This document shows positions 1 through 7,791 of a DNA stretch of 64,000 nt, piece after piece (within the stretch, counting starts at the first letter, position 1; the number at the start of each line of letters is the position of its first letter). The notes under the pieces were generated by a model, which worked only from the letters and a program-made list of their open reading frames with translations, was not told the DNA's origin and ran no database searches. Position numbers and translations under genes: made by a program. Origin of the DNA: an uncultured Porphyromonadaceae bacterium. Lineage in GTDB: Bacteria; Bacteroidota; Bacteroidia; Bacteroidales; Muribaculaceae. Location: the NCBI GenBank assembly GCA_947427285.1, contig CANEHE010000007.1:1-64000 (forward strand), written 5' to 3'.

Positions 1-383
1 TCATGATAAACCATATCCCAGACATTGAACTTGTCTTTATCCCTAACAACATAAATATCTACAGGCCGACCAAGCGGAGAGCTGTTAAGAATAGCCTCTC
101 GCTCTTCTCTGGATTTTTGCATAAGCTCACCCATCATTACCAGCCCTTGCTGAACGTACCATTGTTCGCCTTCTTTTGTGCAACGTATGGAGTCAAGCCA
201 TTGCGAATGGTCGTTATAGAATTTAGAGCAATCCTTACCTGCAAGAAGAATGAAATCATCATGTTTCTCTATTCCTCTCGGGTCAAAATAATGATAATCA
301 TAACCCACTTTCAACTGCGCTTTCTGCGCAAACAGCGAGAAAACGGCAACAAACGATATAAATATTATAAGTATCTTCCTCAT
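1..383 (-). CDS. GLPGLI family protein, partial (C-terminus beyond left edge)
   Basis: An open frame runs from ATG at 383 to the window edge, giving 127 residues. It begins with a signal peptide (MRKILIIFISFVAVFSLFAQ), followed by KVGYDYHYFDPRG and a polar region. This looks like the Bacteroidota GLPGLI family: secreted or periplasmic proteins of unknown function usually encoded beside a TonB-type barrel protein, as here. The ATG overlaps the stop of the upstream barrel gene (ATGA, 380-383), so the two are probably translationally coupled. The end of the protein and its GLPGLI motif are not visible, so the family call rests on the N-terminus and the neighbour. Confidence 0.7.
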   Translation of the reverse strand, partial: MRKILIIFISFVAVFSLFAQKAQLKVGYDYHYFDPRGIEKHDDFILLAGKDCSKFYNDHSQWLDSIRCTKEGEQWYVQQGLVMMGELMQKSREEREAILNSSPLGRPVDIYVVRDKDKFNVWDMVYH

Positions 384-2971
384 TTTCGCAATGTTATTGA
401 AAACAGCAACTGACGTCCCCGGAGCTGCCTCTGACTTTCAAACGAGCTTAGGTCCGAGTATGTCATATAGTTATAACTTCTTTTATTCAGAATATTAGTG
501 AGGCTGACACCAAACTCTATCCGCTTATTGAGCTGATAGGTCAATTTGGTATCAAGCATTACTACATTCTTGTAGTTGTGTTCGGTAAGTTCATTACGAT
601 AATGTTCTCCACTCAAAGTCCACTGCCATTTCCGGTGCGGGATGAATGTAAGACTCAGTTCATTCTCCAGAGTCGAGAGCCAAGACTCGCTCTGCCCGTT
701 CATCGTCAGACGGCTGTCGGAATATTCTATGCTGTAGTCGAAACTGAACCAACGGCAAGGGTTGCCACTTATCTTGCCGCCCACGATCCAGCCGGTGCTT
801 ACCGAACTGACAGATTGCGACTGAGAAAGCAACTGTGATTCATGGCGACTGAATGATCCGTTGACATTGCAGCTTCCACGCATGAAGTCAAGGGTCTTGC
901 CGATGCTTCCCAGAGCCATAAGCATCTTGCTGTCGTTCTTGGCATCAGCATAGCTGTAAATCACATAGTCGCCGTAAAGCTGCTGCGCCATCGTATAAGG
1001 TATATGAGTCCATGACTGCATCACCATTCCGTGGGCGAACAGACCGTAACGGGTATGTTTGTAGTTCAAATTCGCCGATATATTCTGAGATGATGAATTA
1101 TAGAACTGTTCCGTCCCGGCTTTAAGAGTGCGGTAGTTGGTCATTATCAGTCCCGGATGGATAAGATTGAGATTCATCGGCGAGCGACCGAGTCCACCGT
1201 GAATAGTAACGGAGAAGCGATTGTTCGGTTTCCAGTTGAGACTGAGCGACGGGGAGAAATACACCTCGTCATGATCGGCTATCGCCTTGTCGAAAGTATA
1301 ATGGGCATAACTTACCGGCAGATTGAGCGAAAGGTTCACACGACGCACCCAATATTCCAACTTCGGAGTAGCGTATACTGTGATATAATTGGTATTTACC
1401 ACATTCTTGAAGGAGAGGTCAGACAAATCTGACCAGTCTGACATGTCCGACCAGTCTGACATCATCCAACGCAGATATCCTTTTATTCCGGCTTCAAGGC
1501 TTACGGTTATCCCTTTTATATTGAAAGCGTATGCCGCACTTTCGTGAGTATAGAAAGCCTGATCGGAGATATGCTGGCGAAACATATCTCCATTCTCAAT
1601 TCTTAATTCCAAAGTCTGAGGAAGCGATTCCCATTCATTAGTGCTCAGGAATGTCACCAGATGTTTGCCATTGAAACGTTTAATCAACTTAAACTTGTTG
1701 CTGAGATAGTAGTCAGGCAGTTTCACCGACTGTCCGTTGGGTACTGACCCGGTCGTTGTGAGGCTGACATCGTCCCAGTCAATGTTTGTCTGGAGAGTGT
1801 TGTTGATGAAAGCCGTCTTCTGGTTAAGTTCATATATGAACTTTCCGCTTAGGGAATGGACATGCTCCGTGCCGCTGCGGTTCTCCGTTATGACGCGGTT
1901 CCCTTCATCAAGAAAGTATGTCGTGATATTCGATGCATCTGCATTCACGCGGTTGAAAGAATAATCTATATTAGCCTTAAACTCGCCGTTTTTCAGTTTC
2001 CAGAGATTGTTTGTCGAGATAAAAAATGATCGGTTGAAAAGAGTGCGTCTGCTGCTCAACGACGGAACTCCCGGCAAACCGACTCCGACGTATTGACTCA
2101 GCCCTGTCTGTCTGGAATCAGCGAAAAAGTCAGTGCTTGATGTCGACAGATCTTCTCCGATATTGTTTGTACGGAAAGTGGTGATATTCTGGAAACCGGG
2201 CATTACAGCCATTGCAAACAGTTCGCCATCCCATATCGCACCCTGCGGTTGCCATGAGTAGCCACCTCCGGCATCTCCATGAAAAGTCCATGTAGCTTTC
2301 GCTCTGTTTTTCAGTTTCAGATTTATCGCAGCCTTGTCTGAGAAAGCAATACCGGAAAGCACCTGCATCGGCTGGTGATTCTCCATCACCTCAACAGCAC
2401 CTACATCCTCATGACTTATGCCGTTGGTTGCTATGCCGTATTTACCGCCTAAAAGATCCGAACCTTCGATGTAAAACTTGTTTATATCTTCCCCCTGATA
2501 CTGTATCTTACCGCTGTTGGCGACATCAATGCCCGGCATACGTTTGAGCACATCGCCGATAGAGCGATCCTGTTGCTGGGCGAAACTCCCTACATTATAT
2601 GTGATTGTGTCTCCTTGTTCACGTATACGATCAGCCTTGACAGCCACTTCCTTAAGCATTATGGATCCAGGTTCCATATAGATAGTTACCGGGAATGTCA
2701 CGCTGTCGAGAGGAATTGATTGCTTGGCGAAACTCATCATCGACACTTCAAGGCGGCATCCAGCGACACTTGAAAGAGACATGGCAAACCCACCGTCAGC
2801 CTTCGACGACGCGAACTTCTTTATCTTGCCATCTCCCCCTTTGACAATCACCGACGCTCCGACAAGCGGCTCATTTGCCTCCTTGTCAATCACCTTACCG
2901 GTCACATTGACTTGAGCGACAGCAGTCACCGAAGCGAAAATGCAGAATATGACTGATATATAATTTTTCAT
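380..2971 (-). CDS. Outer-membrane beta-barrel protein with carboxypeptidase-like regulatory domain (TonB-receptor-like)
   Basis: A secreted protein of about 863 residues. In order it has a signal peptide ending VTAVAQ, a carboxypeptidase regulatory-like beta-sandwich (VTGKVIDKEANEPLVGASV), a plug-like domain (RIREQGDTITYNVGSF, VLKRMPGIDV, YIEGSDLLGGKYG) and a long aromatic-rich barrel that ends near FSITLRK. Related proteins are outer-membrane receptors or export partners of GLPGLI proteins; the ligand is unknown. ATG at 2971 (MKNYISV) gives a clean signal peptide; an in-frame ATG at 2986 would add five residues. A Crp/Fnr-like regulator lies upstream and a dyad at 3017-3035 sits in the leader. 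A run of (W/M/L)-Ser-Asp triplets interrupts the barrel (positions 1419-1463). Confidence 0.85.
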   Translation of the reverse strand: MKNYISVIFCIFASVTAVAQVNVTGKVIDKEANEPLVGASVIVKGGDGKIKKFASSKADGGFAMSLSSVAGCRLEVSMMSFAKQSIPLDSVTFPVTIYMEPGSIMLKEVAVKADRIREQGDTITYNVGSFAQQQDRSIGDVLKRMPGIDVANSGKIQYQGEDINKFYIEGSDLLGGKYGIATNGISHEDVGAVEVMENHQPMQVLSGIAFSDKAAINLKLKNRAKATWTFHGDAGGGYSWQPQGAIWDGELFAMAVMPGFQNITTFRTNNIGEDLSTSSTDFFADSRQTGLSQYVGVGLPGVPSLSSRRTLFNRSFFISTNNLWKLKNGEFKANIDYSFNRVNADASNITTYFLDEGNRVITENRSGTEHVHSLSGKFIYELNQKTAFINNTLQTNIDWDDVSLTTTGSVPNGQSVKLPDYYLSNKFKLIKRFNGKHLVTFLSTNEWESLPQTLELRIENGDMFRQHISDQAFYTHESAAYAFNIKGITVSLEAGIKGYLRWMMSDWSDMSDWSDLSDLSFKNVVNTNYITVYATPKLEYWVRRVNLSLNLPVSYAHYTFDKAIADHDEVYFSPSLSLNWKPNNRFSVTIHGGLGRSPMNLNLIHPGLIMTNYRTLKAGTEQFYNSSSQNISANLNYKHTRYGLFAHGMVMQSWTHIPYTMAQQLYGDYVIYSYADAKNDSKMLMALGSIGKTLDFMRGSCNVNGSFSRHESQLLSQSQSVSSVSTGWIVGGKISGNPCRWFSFDYSIEYSDSRLTMNGQSESWLSTLENELSLTFIPHRKWQWTLSGEHYRNELTEHNYKNVVMLDTKLTYQLNKRIEFGVSLTNILNKRSYNYMTYSDLSSFESQRQLRGRQLLFSITLRK
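1419..1463. repeat. Five-copy 9-nt degenerate tandem repeat inside a barrel gene
   Basis: Five consecutive 9-nt units match TCNGACNNN: TCAGACAAA, TCTGACCAG, TCTGACATG, TCCGACCAG, TCTGACATC. The unit length keeps the reading frame, and the coding strand reads it as Ser-Asp-(Trp/Met/Leu) triplets in the middle of the outer-membrane barrel. Confidence 0.85.
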
Positions 2972-3016
2972 TCTCCGCGGTTTCACATTTTATGGTTGGT
3001 AGAGATCGCAAATTTC

Positions 3017-3035
3017 GCGATAATTTTATTATCGC
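3017..3035. promoter_or_regulatory. Perfect dyad GCGATAAT-TTT-ATTATCGC, candidate operator
   Basis: Two 8-bp arms are separated by 3 bp, in the 83-bp gap between the Crp/Fnr-like gene and the barrel gene. On the coding (minus) strand no T-tract follows, so an intrinsic terminator is unlikely. The length and symmetry would suit a dimeric regulator such as the adjacent Crp/Fnr homologue; that link is inferred. Confidence 0.5.
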
Positions 3036-3054
3036 AAGTGAACAAATGTTCTAT

Positions 3055-3621
3055 TCAACCACTTTCCTGTGATTTTTTTATCCGAAGAAGATGTTGGGGT
3101 GAGATCTGAAGGTAGGATGCCAGTTCCTTGACCTTTATTGCCGAAACAATATCAGGGTAAGAATCCACAAATTTGCGGTAGCGTTCTGCAGGGGAAAGTA
3201 CATAAAATTCAAGTAGCCGGGAATAACACAATCGAAAAAGGGCGTCCGATACCCGACAAAATAAATCCGGTTCCCTATCCACCAGTCTCTTCATTGCATA
3301 GTCGATCGGAAGTTGGAGCACCTCTGTCCTGACTGATGCAACCAAAGACACCATCGAAGGAAGATGTCGGACACCATTGTTGAAGTCAGTCACAAATTCT
3401 CCAGCCATTGCGAAGCCTACTACAGCCTCACCTCCATCAGACCTAAGACACATATATCGACAATATCCCGATTTCACAAGTGATATATGCCTTTCCACAT
3501 CTCCTTGATGAAGCAGGTATTCCTCCTTATCATAGATCACAGACTTACCCTCTTTCTCACATAATTCAATCAATAGAGTGAGATTGACCTGCGATTTATA
3601 TGAATTGAAAATCTCCGACAT
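3055..3621 (-). CDS. Crp/Fnr family transcriptional regulator
   Basis: A protein of 188 residues with a cyclic-nucleotide-binding-like beta-roll (about residues 15-110, including LLHQGDVERHISLVKSG) and a C-terminal helix-turn-helix region (IKVKELASYLQISPQHLLRIKK). I see no cysteine set suggesting an Fnr-type iron-sulfur cluster. The frame is open to an ATG at 3666, but a TATCTTTG -7 box at 3661-3654 puts the transcript start near 3647, so ATG at 3621 (MSEIFNSYK) is preferred. It is collinear with the barrel and GLPGLI genes and may control them through the dyad at 3017-3035. The effector is unknown. Confidence 0.85.
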   Translation of the reverse strand: MSEIFNSYKSQVNLTLLIELCEKEGKSVIYDKEEYLLHQGDVERHISLVKSGYCRYMCLRSDGGEAVVGFAMAGEFVTDFNNGVRHLPSMVSLVASVRTEVLQLPIDYAMKRLVDREPDLFCRVSDALFRLCYSRLLEFYVLSPAERYRKFVDSYPDIVSAIKVKELASYLQISPQHLLRIKKSQESG

Positions 3622-3653
3622 TCCCAGATACAGCAAATTATTTTCCTGAGCCA

Positions 3654-3661
3654 CAAAGATA
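3654..3661 (-). promoter_or_regulatory. -7 box (TATCTTTG) of the Crp/Fnr-like gene
   Basis: The minus strand reads TATCTTTG, matching the Bacteroidota TAnnTTTG consensus, 33 bp before ATG 3621. No clear -33 TTTG lies at the usual distance. The site argues against the longer start at 3666. Confidence 0.55.
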
Positions 3662-3759
3662 CGCATAATATTTCAACTTTACCGACAACCGATGGAATTC
3701 TTGGATAATTCACTTTATTTAACCGTCGTCCGGTTTTTCTGTATTCCACTTTTTTGTTG

Positions 3760-3767
3760 TAATTTTG
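3760..3767 (+). promoter_or_regulatory. -7 box (TAATTTTG) for DUF4924-rfbD-prfC
   Basis: TAATTTTG matches TAnnTTTG, with transcription expected near 3774. This lies inside the longest frame (ATG 3765), so ATG 3789 is the likelier start of the first gene. The -33 element is weak. Confidence 0.6.
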
Positions 3768-3788
3768 TACTTGAAATATTTTTGGAGA

Positions 3789-4334
3789 ATGTTTACCGCC
3801 TCATCTAAAAAGAGAGAGAACATAGCCGAATATCTGCTGTATTTATGGCAGATAGAAGATCTCATACGTGCATACAGTCTTGATATAGACCGTATAAAAA
3901 ATGAGATAGTCGACAAATATACCAATCTGGACACAGCCCAGAAAAAGCAACTTCTGGAGTGGTATGAATCACTCATCGATATGATGCGTAGAGAAGGCGT
4001 TTCGGAACAGGGTCATCTGCAACTCACAAAAAATGTGCTTATCGATCTCACGGATCTTCATAAACGATTGCTTTCAGATCCGAAGTTTGCCGACTATGCA
4101 ACGGAATATTACCACGTTCTTCCATATATAGTAGAGGTAAGAGCCAAGGCCGGAGCCAACAAATCCGATGAAATAGAAACCTGTTTCAACGCTCTTTACG
4201 GATTGATGCTGCTTCGCTTGCAGGGAAAAGAGATCAACAGCGAGACAGCTCTGGCTACCAAACAGATTTCAAAATTCCTCGCCCTGTTGGCAGCATATTA
4301 TAAAAAAGATTTCAACAACGAACTCTTCAAGTGA
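3789..4334 (+). CDS. DUF4924 family protein
   Basis: A protein of 181 residues, probably all-helical and cytoplasmic, with no signal peptide or membrane segment. The N-terminal signature IAEYLLYLWQIEDLIRAYSL and the later EWYESLIDMM and ALLAAYYKKDF match the Bacteroidota DUF4924 family, whose function is unknown. ATG 3789 is chosen because the promoter box at 3760-3767 leaves ATG 3765 at or before the transcript start. It heads a tight run with rfbD (17-nt gap) and prfC, an arrangement I recall from other Bacteroidales. Confidence 0.85.
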   Translation: MFTASSKKRENIAEYLLYLWQIEDLIRAYSLDIDRIKNEIVDKYTNLDTAQKKQLLEWYESLIDMMRREGVSEQGHLQLTKNVLIDLTDLHKRLLSDPKFADYATEYYHVLPYIVEVRAKAGANKSDEIETCFNALYGLMLLRLQGKEINSETALATKQISKFLALLAAYYKKDFNNELFK

Positions 4335-4351
4335 GATAATCTGAAACAGAC

Positions 4352-5227
4352 GTGAATACAACGGTTAAAAACATACTCATCACCGGTTCAAACGGACAAC
4401 TCGGCCGCTCCATAAGCCGACTTGCCGTATCCCGTCCGGAGCTCCGTATTACATTTACCGACGTGGATGAACTCGACCTCACCGACCGTGAGGCCGTAGA
4501 GACTGCCATAACCGAAGGAGATTATGACTACGTTGTCAACTGTGCGGCATATACAGCTGTAGATCGTGCTGAAACAGATGAAGTCATGGCCGCCAGAATC
4601 AACACTGAAGCTGTAGGAAATATCGCACGTGCCGCACGTGCCGCCAAAGTACGGGTGATACATATCTCCACCGATTATGTATTCTCCGGGAAAAATCATC
4701 GTCCCTATGACGAACTCGACGAACCTTATCCCACCTCAGTTTACGGACGTACCAAACTTGAAGGAGAAGGGATGCTCACCTCATTCTGCCCGGATGCGGT
4801 AATAATACGCACCGCATGGCTTTATTCGGAATTCGGCAATAACTTCGTCAAGACAATTCTCCGGAAAGGAGGAGAAGGAAATCCGCTACGAGTGGTGTCA
4901 GATCAGATCGGCACTCCGACATACGCAGGCGATCTCGCACAGGCAATATTGGATATCATCGACTGTTCGGGTTGGACTCCGGGAGTATATCATTTCACCG
5001 ACGAAGGGGTAGCATCATGGTATGATTTCGCTATCGAGATTCTACGCATGGGAGGCATACATGACGCCAAAATTGCCCCATGCAATACAAAAGACTATCC
5101 TACCGCCGCCACACGCCCCCCTTATTCAGTACTCGACAAAGGTAAAATCAAACGGATATACAACGTACAGATACCTTATTGGAAAGATTCTCTCCGGCTC
5201 TGTCTTGACCGCATATCCGGACAATAA
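4352..5227 (+). CDS. rfbD: dTDP-4-dehydrorhamnose reductase
   Basis: Catalyses NADPH-dependent reduction of dTDP-4-dehydro-L-rhamnose to dTDP-L-rhamnose, the last step of rhamnose donor synthesis for surface glycans. It is an extended short-chain dehydrogenase: nucleotide-binding motif NILITGSNGQLGRSI at the N-terminus, VVNCAAYTAVDRAE, the serine/threonine HISTDYVFSG and the catalytic YGRTK (Tyr-x3-Lys). Length is 291 residues, normal for the family. The start is GTG at 4352; no ATG lies nearby in frame. The rfbA, rfbB and rfbC partners are not in the window, so the pathway genes are dispersed. Confidence 0.95.
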   Translation: MNTTVKNILITGSNGQLGRSISRLAVSRPELRITFTDVDELDLTDREAVETAITEGDYDYVVNCAAYTAVDRAETDEVMAARINTEAVGNIARAARAAKVRVIHISTDYVFSGKNHRPYDELDEPYPTSVYGRTKLEGEGMLTSFCPDAVIIRTAWLYSEFGNNFVKTILRKGGEGNPLRVVSDQIGTPTYAGDLAQAILDIIDCSGWTPGVYHFTDEGVASWYDFAIEILRMGGIHDAKIAPCNTKDYPTAATRPPYSVLDKGKIKRIYNVQIPYWKDSLRLCLDRISGQ

Positions 5228-5266
5228 CACCTCAGAGAGATCACATAACCTGACATAAACGCACCC

Positions 5267-6859
5267 ATGAGCGACGAAATAAACAATGAAATCAAACGTC
5301 GGCGCACTTTCGCCATCATATCGCATCCTGACGCCGGCAAAACAACACTCACAGAGAAACTTCTTCTTTTCGGAGGTGCCATCCATGTGGCCGGAGCTGT
5401 AAAAAGCAACAAGATTAAAAAGACAGCCACATCCGACTGGATGGAAATCGAGAAGCAACGGGGCATATCGGTAGCCACATCCGTGATGGGTTTCAACTAT
5501 AAGGACTATAAAATCAATATTCTCGACACTCCGGGCCACCAGGACTTCGCAGAAGATACATTCCGCACTCTCACGGCAGTGGACTCCGTGATAATCGTGG
5601 TCGATGTGGCCAAAGGGGTAGAGACTCAGACACGTCGTCTGATGGAGGTGTGCCGAATGCGGAATACACCCGTTATTATCTTCGTCAACAAACTCGACCG
5701 GGAAGGCCGTGACCCATTCGACATCCTTGATGAACTTGAACAGGAATTGAAAATCGGAGTGCGCCCCTTGTCCTGGCCTATAAATATCGGAGCCAAATTC
5801 AAAGGCGTGTACAATATTTACGAACACGGCCTTGATCTTTTCACACCCTCCAAACAAACCGTATCCGAACGGGTTGAGATCGCAGACGTGACTTCTCAAC
5901 AGGTCGACGAGCTTATCGGAGAAACCGACGCGGCCAAGCTCCGGGAGGATCTGGAACTTATCGAAGGCGTATATCCTGAATTCGACGAAGAGGCCTATCT
6001 CCGCGGTGAGATCGCTCCAGTGTTTTTCGGCTCCGCACTCAACACATTCGGAGTAAAGGAACTGCTTGACTGTTTCGTTGAGATTGCCCCTTCACCCAGA
6101 CCTGTACAGGCTGAGGAACGTGAAATTCGTCCGGAGGAGGAGGGCTTCACCGGATTCGTATTCAAGATCCACGCCAATATGGACCCGAATCACCGTTCAT
6201 GCATCGCCTTTGTAAAAATATGTTCCGGCAAATTTGAGCGTAATGTCAATTACCGGCATGTCCGTCAAGGCAAAATGCTGAGATTTGCAGCTCCAACCGC
6301 TTTCATGGCCCAGAAGAAAAATATTGTCGATGAAGCCTTTCCCGGCGATATCGTCGGTATTCCTGACACCGGAAACTTCAAGATCGGGGACACCCTCACT
6401 TCGGGAGAAGAGATCCATTTCAAAGGGCTACCCTCATTCTCTCCGGAAATGTTCAAATACATTGAGAATGCTGACCCGATGAAGGCCAAACAACTTGATA
6501 AAGGAATCAAACAACTGATGGATGAAGGCGTGGCCCAACTGTTTACCAACCAGTTCAACGGTCGGAAAATCGTAGGAACTGTTGGCCAGCTCCAATTTGA
6601 GGTGATCCAGTATAGGCTGCTTCACGAATATGGAGCGCAATGCCGTTGGGAACCGTTGAGCATGTACAAGGCATGCTGGATAGAAAGCGATGATGCCGAG
6701 GCATTGGAGGCATTCAAGAAAAGAAAACATCAGTTCATGGCCACCGACAAGGACGGTCGCGACGTATTCCTTGCCGACAGCAATTATGTCCTTCAGATGG
6801 CACAGTCCGACTTCCCGAAAATCCGGTTCCATTTTTCGAGCGAACTCGGCTCAAAATAG
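5267..6859 (+). CDS. prfC: Peptide chain release factor 3
   Basis: A translational GTPase that removes RF1/RF2 from the ribosome after peptide release. The 530 residues carry the P-loop SHPDAGKTT (about 19-27), the switch region around [16 protein letters not shown] (G3) and NKLDRE (G4), then domain II ([11 protein letters not shown]) and the C-terminal domain with QFEVIQYRL. Length and motifs are typical. ATG 5267 lies 39 nt after rfbD, so it is probably co-transcribed. It ends convergently with the ppx-like gene, 14 nt apart and with no obvious terminator between them. Confidence 0.97.
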   Translation: MSDEINNEIKRRRTFAIISHPDAGKTTLTEKLLLFGGAIHVAGAVKSNKIKKTATSDWMEIEKQRGISVATSVMGFNYKDYKINILDTPGHQDFAEDTFRTLTAVDSVIIVVDVAKGVETQTRRLMEVCRMRNTPVIIFVNKLDREGRDPFDILDELEQELKIGVRPLSWPINIGAKFKGVYNIYEHGLDLFTPSKQTVSERVEIADVTSQQVDELIGETDAAKLREDLELIEGVYPEFDEEAYLRGEIAPVFFGSALNTFGVKELLDCFVEIAPSPRPVQAEEREIRPEEEGFTGFVFKIHANMDPNHRSCIAFVKICSGKFERNVNYRHVRQGKMLRFAAPTAFMAQKKNIVDEAFPGDIVGIPDTGNFKIGDTLTSGEEIHFKGLPSFSPEMFKYIENADPMKAKQLDKGIKQLMDEGVAQLFTNQFNGRKIVGTVGQLQFEVIQYRLLHEYGAQCRWEPLSMYKACWIESDDAEALEAFKKRKHQFMATDKDGRDVFLADSNYVLQMAQSDFPKIRFHFSSELGSK

Positions 6860-6873
6860 ATTCATCGGAAGTC

Positions 6874-7791
6874 TCATTCGAAACGCTGTCCCTCTTCCGG
6901 ATTAAGATAAAGGCGGTCTATTATACCGTCCGCCACTCCTATGACCGGCACTATTATCGTGTCTGACTTCAACACAGAGGCAATAGTCAGGAAGATCTCC
7001 GCCGCCGGAATGATCACATCAGCCCGGTCCGGCTTAAGGTTGAAACGCATCATGCGTTGCTCCACATCAAGCGGCTTCAGAACATGATAGATACGCGCCA
7101 GTTCATCAACACAAAAAGATGACTGACGTTCGTTCTTTTCCTGTGCCATCCGATAAAGTTTATTGATGTTGCCGCCAGACCCTATGATGCGGATACCAGG
7201 ATAGTTCCCGGCCATGGCTGTCAGTTTATCATTGAGACGTGTCCATTCCTTATCTTTCACACTGCCGGTAAGTATCCTTACTGTGCCTATGTTGAACGAG
7301 GCGGAGTCACGCAACTCCCCATCAGAGATAAGGTTGATTTCAGTAGAGCCACCCCCTACGTCCACATACAGGAAACTGCCGTTACGATCTGCCAGACACT
7401 CTGCATGGTTTGCATACACTATCTTCGCCTCCTCTTCTCCGGGGATAATTTCAATCCGTATACCTGTCCGTGAAGCCACTGTCTTTATTATCTCTGTTCC
7501 GTTGACAGCATCACGCATGGCTGAAGTGGCACACGCACGATATACATCCACATCATATATACGCATCAACTGACGATATGCCTTCATCAACCGGAGCAGA
7601 TTATCCGCCTTACGGTTAGACACTTTCCCTTTGGCAAACACATCGAATCCAAGACGCAACGGCACCCGCAGAAGCATCAGTTTCTTCAACGAATCGGATG
7701 CATCATGACCCAGAGGGTCAATACACTTTATGAGAAGCCGCACGGCGTTACTGCCTATGTCGATAGCGGCTATTGTCTGTAAATCCTTCAT
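6874..7791 (-). CDS. Ppx/GppA family phosphatase (exopolyphosphatase-like)
   Basis: An actin/ASKHA-fold enzyme expected to hydrolyse terminal phosphates of polyphosphate or pppGpp. The N-terminal phosphate motif AAIDIGSNAVRLLI and the second phosphate motif YVDVGGGSTEIN (near 135-146) are intact, with IIGSGGNINKL further on. At 305 residues it is the short two-domain form without the C-terminal HD domain of E. coli Ppx. Its ATG overlaps the stop of ppk by 4 nt (7788-7791), so synthesis and breakdown of polyphosphate appear translationally coupled. Ppx and GppA activity cannot be told apart from sequence alone. Confidence 0.9.
   Translation of the reverse strand: MKDLQTIAAIDIGSNAVRLLIKCIDPLGHDASDSLKKLMLLRVPLRLGFDVFAKGKVSNRKADNLLRLMKAYRQLMRIYDVDVYRACATSAMRDAVNGTEIIKTVASRTGIRIEIIPGEEEAKIVYANHAECLADRNGSFLYVDVGGGSTEINLISDGELRDSASFNIGTVRILTGSVKDKEWTRLNDKLTAMAGNYPGIRIIGSGGNINKLYRMAQEKNERQSSFCVDELARIYHVLKPLDVEQRMMRFNLKPDRADVIIPAAEIFLTIASVLKSDTIIVPVIGVADGIIDRLYLNPEEGQRFE

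Noticed and set aside
3..413. Plus-strand open frame of 136 codons at the left edge
   Set aside because: It is antisense to the GLPGLI gene, whose minus-strand frame has a clear signal peptide and an ATGA overlap with the barrel gene.
1419..1463. Tandem repeats as a CRISPR-like array
   Set aside because: Units are 9 nt with no spacers and are translated in frame within a barrel gene.
5126..5899. Long minus-strand open frame across rfbD and prfC
   Set aside because: It lies antisense to well-conserved prfC coding sequence and has no recognisable domain; the overlap explains its length.
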